DNA from: Anagrus nilaparvatae
Lineage: Eukaryota; Arthropoda; Insecta; Hymenoptera; Mymaridae
Direction: 5' to 3'
DNA: 64,000 nt
NCBI GenBank assembly: GCA_022575985.1
Contig: JAKSXM010000263.1
Span: 7,048,001 to 7,112,000, forward strand
Both the position numbers and the translations under genes were made by a program. Below the pieces are notes generated by a model, which worked only from the letters and a program-made list of their open reading frames with translations, was not told the origin of the DNA and did not search any database. Positions 25,365-34,190 of the stretch are shown here, piece by piece. Each line of letters opens with the position of its first letter. The first letter of the stretch is position 1.

Positions 25365-26333
25365 CTAGGCCAAAAGGTGCGCGGGAACAATTAGTCGTTC
25401 TCCTGTACCGGGGCTGTGAAGAAGGCTGGATACCGCTCCCATAATTGGATTGGATGGTGGGGGGGCGTGAACTTGCGAGGTCATTGCACGCCATTCCTCA
25501 TCTTTTTGCTCTTTAAAAGAGGCTTGTCTGTGTAGGAACCTACGATGGGCCTTTCGGCACCTCGGACATTCCGATATGTGAACGCCCCTTCTGCCGCAGT
25601 TAGCACATACTAGTGCTGATTGCGGCTTTGCCTTGCAATTATTTCGCGAGTGCCCTATGCGCTGGCAATTAAAGCACTGTCCCGGGGGTGCGTCTACGCT
25701 TGGGTCGAATTCCACCGGTTCCAATTGACTATACCTGACCCCGGTTGTCTTGCCTTTGAAGGAGTGCAATGGGAAACCTTCCCATTGCCTTGAAGCCAAT
25801 TCCGCAACCCTATACGGGACGTAGGGTTCTTGGGGTTTCACGTCCACGGGCGGTTTTGTTGCTACGGGCGCTTCGATTACTTGGGCCATAAGCGAAGGAA
25901 GATCCGGCGAAGGGGCGAGTGGGACGTCAGGACGACGAAGGGGCTCAGCTCGTCTAGGTAGTAACGGGGTCTCATTGGCTGCTGGTGTCGCGTTTCGAGC
26001 CGCTACCGCTTTTCTCGTGGCTCCGGTCGATGGCGGTGGTCCATCGGCTGGAGCTGGAGCGTACACCCCATTGATGTACCTAATTGTTCTACTTTCGACG
26101 GCGGAGGTTGTAGGGGCCTCTTCTGTCGTTGTTGTTGGAATTGCTGGAGTCACTGGCATTATTGCCGCCTCTTCGGCTTGGGCTTCCTGGCTTTCTTCTT
26201 GGTCGCCCTCTAATTTTAATAGTTTCAGGCTGATTTGCCGTCGGCCTCTGAAGCTTCCCCTCATTGTTGTTTTTGCTGGAAAAAATATTTGTTTGTGAGT
26301 TTTCTGTGTTATTTGGTTGGAAAGTGGGATCAT
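25365..26333 (-). CDS. Gypsy ORF3: proline-rich protein with two zinc knuckles downstream of integrase
   Basis: A 322-residue open frame in the position where env occurs in errantiviruses, but it has no signal peptide, membrane segment or fusion-like region. The N-terminal ~35 residues are basic, residues ~40-190 are rich in Pro, Ala and Thr, and residues ~230-270 hold CFNCQRIGHSRNNC and CANCGRRGVHISEC, gag-like CCHC fingers (the second followed by CRKAHRRF). Its ATG (26333) overlaps the integrase stop as TAATG, suggesting coupled translation. A nucleic-acid-binding accessory protein is the safest reading. The frame is intact. Confidence 0.75.
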   Translation of the reverse strand: MIPLSNQITQKTHKQIFFPAKTTMRGSFRGRRQISLKLLKLEGDQEESQEAQAEEAAIMPVTPAIPTTTTEEAPTTSAVESRTIRYINGVYAPAPADGPPPSTGATRKAVAARNATPAANETPLLPRRAEPLRRPDVPLAPSPDLPSLMAQVIEAPVATKPPVDVKPQEPYVPYRVAELASRQWEGFPLHSFKGKTTGVRYSQLEPVEFDPSVDAPPGQCFNCQRIGHSRNNCKAKPQSALVCANCGRRGVHISECPRCRKAHRRFLHRQASFKEQKDEEWRAMTSQVHAPPPSNPIMGAVSSLLHSPGTGERLIVPAHLLA

Positions 26334-27271
26334 TAGAGAGTTTTCAGTCTTATTAAGTCTTCCGCGTGTACTTTGGCTATTCTTCCCGGAGAATTTTTTA
26401 GTAAATACACTGTTGGCGATAGGACTTTGGCTATAACATCGGTTTCTTCTCGTTTGGGCGCGAGCTTTGCAGAGAAGTGCTTTTGGGCTGACGATTGAGG
26501 CTGAGTCCTTCTGAGGACCCTATCCCCCTCCTTAAAGGAGACGTCAAGTCGACCCTTATCATAGCGCTGCTTTTGCTTGTCTCGTTCGTCGTCTATGTGC
26601 TTTGGTACTAAGTCACGTAGTACGTCTAGTCTTTTGAGTCTGTCTTTCCAAACTTCTGGATCTATTTCTTGCACGGGCGTGATTTCGCCTTCTGTGGGCT
26701 GTTCGAGTTGTCGTCTGAGGCTCTTTACCATTTTTGGCTGACGACCATAATTCAGGTATGCTGGCGATGTTTTTAGCGTTTGTTGTATGGCTGTATTTAC
26801 TGCGTGCCGGAATTCGTGCAGATGCTTATCCCAGTCCCTGTGGTCTTCTCCAATGAACATTCTGATCATCTGTTTGAGGTTACGATTCGAGCGTTCCGTA
26901 GCGTTCGATTTTGGGTGGTATGGGGGGGTAGTGATTACCCTCACTCCATATTCGCTCATAACCTTGCGGATGTGTTCATTGTCGAATTCCGAACCGTTGT
27001 CGGTCAAAAAATAATTTGGATTTTCCCAGCGGAAGAGTATGAGCTCTTCGAAGGTGTTAGCGACGGTTTTTCCGTTGGCTTTCCTTAGAGGCTTTAGTTC
27101 AATCATTCGCGTGAACAAGTCTTGAAAAACGATTAAGTATTTGAAACCGTTTTTACTTCGCGGGAATTCCATACAATCGCCTGCAACTACAGTCCACGGT
27201 TGTTCGACTATGCGTTTTCCCATTAAGCCTTGCGGGGCTGTTTGGACTGCTTTATGTCTTCCTACGACCAC
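26333..27271 (-). CDS. Gypsy integrase catalytic core and C-terminal region
   Basis: The D,D-35-E core is complete: Asp in AGDCMEFPRS, Asp in YFLTDNGSEFDN, Glu in SNATERSNRNLKQM. The C-terminal part (residues ~230-310) holds the usual basic and SH3-like segment ending KVHAEDLIRLKTL. The N-terminal HHCC zinc domain is missing: the frame starts just before the core because a deletion joins it to the RT connection near 27265-27290. Normally this would be the end of the pol polyprotein, not a separate ORF. It would splice cDNA into the genome. Confidence 0.88.
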   Translation of the reverse strand: MVVGRHKAVQTAPQGLMGKRIVEQPWTVVAGDCMEFPRSKNGFKYLIVFQDLFTRMIELKPLRKANGKTVANTFEELILFRWENPNYFLTDNGSEFDNEHIRKVMSEYGVRVITTPPYHPKSNATERSNRNLKQMIRMFIGEDHRDWDKHLHEFRHAVNTAIQQTLKTSPAYLNYGRQPKMVKSLRRQLEQPTEGEITPVQEIDPEVWKDRLKRLDVLRDLVPKHIDDERDKQKQRYDKGRLDVSFKEGDRVLRRTQPQSSAQKHFSAKLAPKREETDVIAKVLSPTVYLLKNSPGRIAKVHAEDLIRLKTL

Positions 27272-28823
27272 TTTATATCTTTGTGCAGAAGTTTAACCAG
27301 CGGAATTTTTAATTCGGCTACATTATTAATAAAACGTGAGTACCATCCTACCATGCCTAAGAATCGGCGTAATTCTTTTATGTTAGTCGGCGCAGGATAT
27401 TCTAAGACTGGCCTGATTTTCTCTTTATCAGGGCGCAAACCCTCGGCGTCTAGAATAAATCCTAAATATACGACTTCTGAGCATCCGAAATCACATTTAT
27501 CTGGATTTATTGATAAGCCTGCGTCGATTAGCTTTTTGAAGTCTATTTTTAAATATTTCAGATGATCTTGAAAATCTTCAGTTGCTATTATTATATCGTC
27601 TTGATACGTTAAGACGAAGGGCTCGAGATCCGGCGTTATTATCATATCCATCAGCCTTTGAAAGGTTTTTGGCCCATCTGTAACTCCAAAAGGTATTCTT
27701 GTGAATTGCATTAGGCCAAGTCCTGGCAGTGCGAACGCCGTGTACGGCTTAGAATCGTCTTCTAACGGGACTTGTAAAAAAGCTTTACTAAGGTCGATTT
27801 TTGATAAATATTTCGCTCTTCTGAGCTTATCTAAGGCCGAGTCGAGATTAGGGAGGGGGTAGGCGTCTTTTTCAGTGACTTTGTTGACGTCACGATAGTC
27901 CACGCATAAACGATAGGTGTCGTTGCGTGGCACCATAACTGGAGCGCTACACCACGAGCTTTTTGAATACTCAATTATCCCTAACTTAAGCCACTTTTTA
28001 GCTTCTTCTATGGCGAGATTCAAGACTTTTGGCGACATTCTTCTTAATTTATGTCTTACTGGTGTGGCATCTGGTCTGACCCTTATTTTGTGCTTAATTA
28101 GATGTGTTCTTCCATGGGGCTGTGGGGGCAGGCATTCGTTTACCACTCGCATAATTATGTCCTTTAGTGACGCCGAAATTTCTTCGATTCCCGCGCACTC
28201 TCCGTAGAGTTGTGGATCATTTTTACTTTTATGCTCGTTAAATTTATGCCATTGCTCGCTGCCGTGCCTTCGCCTCCATTCGCCTGCACTTGCACAAATT
28301 TCTAGGCCAAAAGCTTTTTCAAAATCTACGCCCAATACCATGTCGTATTGTATGTTTTTAGAAACTTTCAGGTTTATAGGTTCCCACTGTCCATCTACGT
28401 CGAACCAAACTTTCAAGACTTGGTTAACTGGGGAGATATTTCCCGTGGCGTCAATTAATGCTGACCCAATTGGCTTTAACCTGTCTTTGAATTATTCTGC
28501 GTATTTAGGACCTAAGTAGGAAGCCATAGAACCTGAATCACAAAGAGCTTTCATATTTATGCCGGCTATATTTATATCGAAGAAAGTCGGTTCTTCTTGT
28601 ACATTTTCTGCTAATTGAGAAATTTCTTGTGAATTTTTTTGATTTTCTTTTGAGTTTTCATTTTTATCATTTTTGTTGCTTCTTGAGTCGCTTGTAGCAG
28701 ACGCCTCGGCACTTTCGCGTCCTTGGGCAAGGTTAACCTTTTTTTCGTCGGTGGTTTCTGCTAACGTTTCGCTCTTGTCATTTATTATTGTTTGCGTTGT
28801 TACGCTTGCGACTCCACTATTTA
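27262..28823 (-). pseudogene. Gypsy pol: aspartic protease and reverse transcriptase, RNase H deleted
   Basis: The frame overlaps the end of gag and lies in the -1 frame relative to it. Protease: ALCDSGSMASYLG carries the D-S-G catalytic triad (near 28540). A TAA at 28492-28494 interrupts the frame just after. RT (28416-27262): VDYRDVNKVTEKDAYPLP, LSKIDLSKAFLQVPL, FGVTDGPKTFQRLMD, and a catalytic box with YQDD (Gln instead of the usual hydrophobic residue), then LGFILDAEGL and FLGMVGWYSRFI. It ends at ...LLHKDIKWS in the connection region; the whole RNase H domain (about 120-150 residues) is absent. Confidence 0.88.
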
Positions 28824-30083
28824 GCTGGAGGTCGTTGGAGCCAGTCCCGTCTCCAGCTGAGCGTTTCCCGCTCTATATTGCGTAGCTACTGGGCAGGTAC
28901 AGTTGGTGTACCTGATGCCGAGTTTGCCACAGAGCAAGCAAATATCCCGCTTATTTAACTGTGGACATTGCAGAGTTCTGTGGTTCGTGTCTTGGCACAT
29001 AACGCAGTGAGCAGGGAATCGTGGCTTATTGAATTTTGGTCGTCGCGTATTATTTTGTGAATTTTGTGAATTACTTGTATTATTATTATTATTATTATTT
29101 TGCGACCTTGCGAACTGCATGCTTGGAATTGAACCTTGATTCCATTGTGGCATCATTTGTGCAAAATAACTTGGGTCTGCATACGTATGAGGAAACCATG
29201 GGTAGGGCGGAGGAGCCATAGGCTGCATTACTGGCTGAGCTTGCCGTGGAGGCTGTGATCTAGGCTGCTGCTGTTGACCCACGCGCTGTTGCTGTGTCTG
29301 ACGCTGCTGCTGAGATCCTTGTTGCTGCCTCAGCTGGGGCTGTTGATTATTGTCCCCAGGGGTAATTAATGCTGCCATCTCTTCTGTCTTTACCTGTTTA
29401 CCGCGCCCTCTAGGCTTACGTTTCCCTTTGGCTGGCGTATTTTCTGTTGCTTCGCCCGCGCTATTTTCAGGCACGTTTACTGAAGCGTTTACTGTATCTG
29501 TAACAGCCGCTATTTTAGCTTTCACGCTTTTGTCGTCATAAGCTAAATCTGGTACCTTCGAGTTCTTTTTGTCTTTCGGGGCTGAATATTTATTTCTTAC
29601 TTCAGCCAGTTTTTCGTGTTTTTGACCTAAGTCCAATAATTTATTAAAGCTTGTGATAGTGTTGGTTAGCCTATAAGCTTCTAGGCTTCGTTGGTATTCT
29701 GGATGAAGTACCCTGAGAGCCATTTCCACCAACTTTTTCTCACTAGGGCGTTGTGACAATTTATCAGCTATTGCCCTGAAAGCGCATAAAAATGTGGCTA
29801 TATTCTCGCCCTTGCCTTGCGTTCGAGTTCGAAGCTCTTCAAGATAATCCTCGTCCTCCATATACGGAACGAAACGATTACGGAAGGCCGTCTCGAAATC
29901 ATCCCAGGTATCGAGGCTATCTCTATCTGTTCTGTACCATAATATGGCGTGATCTTCGAACATCGACGTTAGGCCGTATTTCATTTGTATGTAAGAGAGT
30001 CCCGAAGTCTCGTAGCAATCTTTAAGTTTAAATAAAAATTCTTCGGCTTTCTTAGTGTCGCCATTGAATTTTAGGTTCCACAT
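28821..30083 (-). CDS. Gypsy gag: capsid and nucleocapsid
   Basis: 420 residues. Residues 1-~160 are a Ty3/gypsy-type capsid (WNLKFNGDTKKAEEFLFKLK, ILWYRTDRDSLDTWDDFETAF, the GENIATFLCAFRAI block). A Gln-rich linker follows (~240-340) and then two Cys-rich knuckles, CVMCQDTNHRTLQC and CLLCGKLGIRYTNC (Tyr/Arg near the usual His position in the second). Capsid forms the particle; the knuckles bind RNA. The start ATG overlaps the preceding frame by 13 nt, and pol follows in the -1 frame. Confidence 0.85.
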   Translation of the reverse strand: MWNLKFNGDTKKAEEFLFKLKDCYETSGLSYIQMKYGLTSMFEDHAILWYRTDRDSLDTWDDFETAFRNRFVPYMEDEDYLEELRTRTQGKGENIATFLCAFRAIADKLSQRPSEKKLVEMALRVLHPEYQRSLEAYRLTNTITSFNKLLDLGQKHEKLAEVRNKYSAPKDKKNSKVPDLAYDDKSVKAKIAAVTDTVNASVNVPENSAGEATENTPAKGKRKPRGRGKQVKTEEMAALITPGDNNQQPQLRQQQGSQQQRQTQQQRVGQQQQPRSQPPRQAQPVMQPMAPPPYPWFPHTYADPSYFAQMMPQWNQGSIPSMQFARSQNNNNNNNTSNSQNSQNNTRRPKFNKPRFPAHCVMCQDTNHRTLQCPQLNKRDICLLCGKLGIRYTNCTCPVATQYRAGNAQLETGLAPTTSS

Positions 30084-30766
30084 CTCGTTCCGGCTTCTGT
30101 GCGCTTGGATACGCTCAAGTTAAGGGACTTCTTCGTGCTGGACATAACCTCAATTTCGGATTCTTCCGTATCTTCTAAGGCTGAGTTCATAAAAATATTT
30201 TTCTCCCGTTTTTCGTTTTTTGTAGCTTTGTGAGATTTTGCTTTTATGCTGCCATTTTTGCTAGTATTACTTTTCATTTGGTTTTCTTTCTGCTTGAGGT
30301 TATTATATTTTTCAATTTCTAATCTTTGTTGTTCTATGAATTCTTGTTCTTTTTGCAGTTTTTCGTTTTCTGCTTTTGTATGTTCCCTTTCTCGGGAGCT
30401 TTTGCTGGAAATTGACGCATGTGATCTCAACGAGCCCGCTGAACTGCCCCGTTGGCTTATGGTTCTCTCTTCACGGAGTTCTTCCATAACCTCTTTTGCC
30501 AGCGCTAACTCCTTTCGTAAAGCTGCTCTTTGCTTTTTCAAAAGGGCTAATTCTTTTTGAGCAGCTGTTTGGGATTTTGGTAATGAAATTTCCGAACTGC
30601 TGTACTCATTTTCTTCTGCGTTAGCTAAGCTGCCGCTATCACTTCCATGTACTGGTCTTTGCCCAGTTACCAAGTTCGGTACTTGATTTTTCCGGCGCAG
30701 AGGTCCCTTAGTACTTGCTACAGGCGTCTTAGGTAGTACATTACTTTGTGGATTGAATCCGTCCAC
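30071..30766 (-). CDS. Gypsy gag N-terminal frame 2: coiled-coil protein
   Basis: 231 residues without a known domain; residues ~70-190 are Glu/Lys/Gln-rich with heptad spacing (LALLKKQRAALRKELALAKE and LQKEQEFIEQQRLEIEKY), predicted coiled coil by eye. It overlaps the capsid frame by 13 nt and is offset so that a -1 shift would join them. It may be the N-terminal part of a longer gag split by a frameshift mutation, or a separate product joined by recoding or reinitiation. No slippery heptamer is evident in the overlap. Confidence 0.6.
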   Translation of the reverse strand: MDGFNPQSNVLPKTPVASTKGPLRRKNQVPNLVTGQRPVHGSDSGSLANAEENEYSSSEISLPKSQTAAQKELALLKKQRAALRKELALAKEVMEELREERTISQRGSSAGSLRSHASISSKSSREREHTKAENEKLQKEQEFIEQQRLEIEKYNNLKQKENQMKSNTSKNGSIKAKSHKATKNEKREKNIFMNSALEDTEESEIEVMSSTKKSLNLSVSKRTEAGTRCGT

Positions 30767-30891
30767 ATAATTATCCCATTTCAGACTGTTGGTTTCGCTG
30801 TAGGGCGTCTGTAACCACTGCTGCCTGTTACTCTTTGGTCGCTTGTGACGTAATGTATTGTTATTACGTGTGCCAGTTGTAGTAAATCTTG

Positions 30892-31326
30892 TTAATGGTA
30901 ACGACCGATTAACCCTGTTATTTTATCGTTCGGTTGTAGTTCAGTCTGATTTTTGCTATGATTCGCCTGCATTTCGTGGCTATGATTATTATGGTTTGTT
31001 GGTCCTACGTAACCAGCGCTCATTACGGGATTGCAGCTAGCCGTCGTTGACGTAATTGGGTCGGTTACGTTAACGCCTAAGGCTGCCGCAGAAGACGTAT
31101 GAACTGCTTGTCTAGCGTTTGCATTTTGTGCTAAGGCTTGGACGTAAGTTAACTGAGCTCGTGAATTCTGGGCTGTAGTGATAACTGGCACGCTATAAGC
31201 TGGATTCCTAAGTATGACGTTATTTAATTCCGAGACGTGTCTGTTGACTTCGCTGTTCAGCGTCGAACTTCTGACTTGCTCATCCATTGATGGAATATCC
31301 AAGGCGTGTTGCAGAGTTGGTGGCAT
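30892..31326 (-). CDS. Gypsy first ORF downstream of the PBS, unknown function
   Basis: 144 residues starting 73 nt after the PBS. Asn/Thr/Ser-rich, no domain recognised. Again it lies one frame (-1 sense) from the next ORF (30766-30071), with 125 nt between. It could be the true start of gag or a short leader ORF. Confidence 0.5.
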   Translation of the reverse strand: MPPTLQHALDIPSMDEQVRSSTLNSEVNRHVSELNNVILRNPAYSVPVITTAQNSRAQLTYVQALAQNANARQAVHTSSAAALGVNVTDPITSTTASCNPVMSAGYVGPTNHNNHSHEMQANHSKNQTELQPNDKITGLIGRYH

Positions 31327-31399
31327 GAAATCATTTGGCCTTTTGTCTTCACTATGGCTCCAGTTGTACGGGGCTCTTTCGTCTATTATTTTAATTTGG

Positions 31400-31417
31400 C
31401 CCCACGTTGGGCGCCAC
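31400..31417 (-). promoter_or_regulatory. Primer binding site complementary to tRNA-Lys(CUU)
   Basis: The minus strand reads TGGCGCCCAACGTGGGGC two bases after the 5' LTR. This is the exact complement of the 3' 18 nt (with CCA) of the conserved animal tRNA-Lys(CUU), which therefore should prime minus-strand DNA synthesis. Confidence 0.9.
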
Positions 31418-31419
31418 TT

Positions 31420-32468
31420 ATAACGAAGTTATTTTGGGGTCAGTTTAATTACTTTAGTTATATATATTATTTTCGGCAAGCGGGTGTCAGTTAATAAATT
31501 TTTATAAGAGCGCCTTTTAGCTGACACGCGCCGGTTATATTGTTGTATAATAACAATGATAATGCGGGGGATTGACCTCTTACCTTGTTATTGGGCTAGC
31601 TCTTGCATAAGAAACGATCTCCTCGGAAAGTAGGGGGAGTTCTAAATAAAGGGTTAAACTAATTAATGGGTGACACATGAACTTACACTAATAAAAATTT
31701 AAACTCCAATATTTTGATATAACTAAAAACTTAATAATTTTATTTAATTTAATATTATAAAAATAGCCTTTAGGCTTAATATTTTATTAATAACTTTTTA
31801 TAATAAATATATACACTAATAAAGAAACCGAACCGCGCACACACATACATTGAGCCCGAAGCACTTATTCAAGTTACCGTTCGGCGATCTTCTTGTAGAT
31901 ATCGTTTGTCTTGGAGTCGTCGTCGGTGGCTACTGGCGTTTGTATGTTTAATGGCTCCTCTTGGAATAGCTAAATTCCGCAGGTGGCACGACGTCGTGTA
32001 CAAAACTTTTGTACCTTTTTGTGGCTGCTACTTAGCTGATTTCAAGAGGCCGGCGTTGGCTTATTCTCGCGAAGCTTTTTACTATTGCTTCGCGCGTGTA
32101 CACTTAAACTTTATTACTTATATTTTTGTCGACAATTAATTGACTAGAATATGAACCGGAACTGCTTTACATGACTTTTGGTCCAATTAAAACAAATAAA
32201 ATTTAATTATTAAAATCCGGAGTCACGATTCTACTTTTCGTATGCGTGTGCACCTGTTGCTAGCTGCACGCATTCTGATTCTTGTTCTTCTCTTCTCTTC
32301 TTCTTCCGGCGCAAGATAGTTGCGCCGTAGGAATCTTCTTTTTCTTAACCGTCGTCTATTGTATGTGTGTGTATGCGGCGGTTTATTTTATACTTATGCA
32401 CATATATATATATATACATATTAATGTCCTATATACATGTGCATTTGTAGCGAAAATGCTTCGTTACA
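31420..32468 (-). repeat. 5' LTR of the gypsy element
   Basis: Near-identical partner of 23150-24197. Visible differences include CGAAG for CGAGG at the inner end, TAAATTCCG for TGAATTCCG, ACATGAC for ACGTGAC and an extra TA in the TATATA run near 32403-32415. The transcription start would lie within it. Confidence 0.92.
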
Positions 32469-32472
32469 GCAG
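32469..32472. repeat. Target duplication GCAG, right copy (gypsy element)
   Basis: Pairs with 23146-23149. Confidence 0.85.
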
Positions 32473-32830
32473 CGCGCGCGCGTCCCCTCAGCACGCACGT
32501 GAGACAACGATCAGTGTCTCTCGCCATGCCGACAAGAAGGCATCAAAATATATACATAAAAATATATATTCAAACAAAGTTGTTAAAGTGTTCATTTTAT
32601 TTAATTACCTCAAAATTATTAGTTATATTTCAACATTATTGGCATCCCTTGCAAAATCAACATCAAAATCAAGAAAATAAAAGGGACGAAGTGAACACAA
32701 AAACATCTTTTTTTTTCTTTTTTTTATTTTTTTTTTATTTTTAACTTCTATGCACGCCATGTGACTGTACGTTATAATTTATAAGAATAATCATGTGCGC
32801 GCCAAACAAAATATATTCCTAATTTCTTTT
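32473..32830 (+). repeat. BEL/Pao LTR start, left copy
   Basis: Runs from the GC-alternating GCGCGCGCGTCCCCTCAGC through CATGCCGACAAGAAGGCATC. It is complementary to about 59240-59590, and its first ~150 bp also match 53690-53838 (3' LTR fragment of the right arm). The last flanking base is at the hairpin element insertion. Confidence 0.75.
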
Positions 32831-32945
32831 TTGGTTCCTCAAAGAGGAACCATTGTGTTAGGTCAAAATTTGATTTTCTATTTTTTGGCATATAAGCAAG
32901 TTTTGGGACCCCAGGAAGCTAAAAAACCGGTTTTTAAAAAAAGTC

Positions 32946-32985
<40 letters not shown>

Positions 32986-34190
32986 TATGTATGTAATCGG
33001 TGATATTTCACAAACATTATGGAATTAAGACCTAATTTTTCTTTCAAAAATTTTTTTATCAAAAAATCTCGAGGTACTTTTTTTTTTTTTAGTTTGGATG
33101 TAATACCTCATTTATTTCCACGAAAGTACTTATATTTGAAAGTATGGTTTTTACTCGATATCTCGAATCTGATACTTAATTTTTTGAAAATTTTTTTTCC
33201 AAAATTTTTTTCACGAAAAAATACAAAAACCGACAATATTTTTTTTCTTTTTGGACGTAGTACCTAATTTATTTATATGAAAGTACTAGTTTTAGAAAGT
33301 TTGTTTATAGTCATTTTTTGGATCTGATACCGAATTTTTTAAAAAATTTTTTTTCAAAATTAAAAAAAAAAAAAAATTAAAAAACCTGCAATATTTTTTT
33401 TTTTTTGGGTGTAATACCTCATTTAATTCCATAAAAGTACTTATATTTGAAATTATGGTTTTTACTCGATATCTCGAATCTGATACTTAATTTTTTGAAA
33501 ATTTTTTTCCCAAAATTTTTTTCACGAAAAAATACAAAAAACAACAATTTTTTTTTTATTTTTGGACGTAGTACCTAATTTATTTCTATAAAAGTACTAG
33601 TTTTAGAAAGTTTGTTTATAGTCATTTTTTGGAACTGATACCGAATTTTTAAAAAAATTTTTTTTCAAAATTAAAAAAACAAAAAAATTAAAAAACCTGC
33701 AATATTTTTTTTTTTTTTTGGTGTAATACCTCATTTAATTCCATAAAAGTACTAATATCTGAAAATATTGCGACCGGCGATATTTCAAAACCGTTATGAA
33801 ATTAAGACCTAACTTTTTTTTCAAAAATTTTTTCACCAAAAAAGCTCTAGGTACTTTTTTTTTTTTTTAATTTGGATGTAATACCTCATTTATTTCCATG
33901 AAAGTACTTATATTTGAAAGTATAGTTTTTACTCTCTAACTCGAATCTGATACTTAATTAAAAAAAAAATTTTTTCCTTAATTTTTTTTCACAAAAAAAT
34001 ACAAAAAACACCAAATTTTTTTTTCTTTTTGTATGTAGTACCTAATTTATTTCTATGAGAGTACTAATTTTAGACAGTTCATTTATAGTAATTTTTTGGA
34101 TTTGATACCGAATTTTTCCAAAATTTATTTCTCAAAATTAAAAAAGTTTTTTCTCATTGTTTGAGGAACCTTAGTGCCAGCTAGTTGGCA
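32831..34190. mobile_element. Hairpin-ended element with seven ~156-bp units (copy 1)
   Basis: The left end is a perfect stem, GGTTCCTC-AAA-GAGGAACC; the right end has TGAGGAACC then a stem TGCCA-GCTAGT-TGGCA (34175-34190). A GT microsatellite (32949-32982) lies ~115 bp inside. The rest is seven units marked by GTA(A/G)TACCT at 33100, 33257, 33411, 33568, 33723, 33878 and 34035. Copy 2 is at 61613-63040. The other BEL arm has no insertion at this point (near 59230). No protein is encoded. Terminal stem-loops plus an internal microsatellite recall Helentron-type non-autonomous elements, but I cannot assign a family. Confidence 0.8.

Larger units (their letters stand above)
23150..32468 (-). 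mobile_element. Ty3/gypsy LTR retrotransposon, defective, recent insertion
   Basis: A 9.3-kb element with two LTRs of about 1048 bp that differ at only a handful of positions, a 4-bp target duplication, a lysine-tRNA primer binding site and a G-rich polypurine tract. Order on the minus strand: 5' LTR, PBS, three gag-type frames, protease-RT, integrase, a downstream zinc-knuckle ORF, about 1.2 kb non-coding, 3' LTR. Two defects make it non-autonomous: a stop in the protease-RT frame and loss of RNase H and the integrase N-terminus. The near-identical LTRs say it arrived recently, probably using proteins supplied in trans or losing the segment after insertion. Confidence 0.93.

Noticed and set aside
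25303..25494. 63-residue frame overlapping the end of gypsy ORF3
   Set aside because: Alternative-frame shadow of ORF3 sequence.
31398..31420. tRNA-Lys 3' end on the plus strand
   Set aside because: Only the last 18 nt are present; it is the retrotransposon primer binding site, not a tRNA gene.
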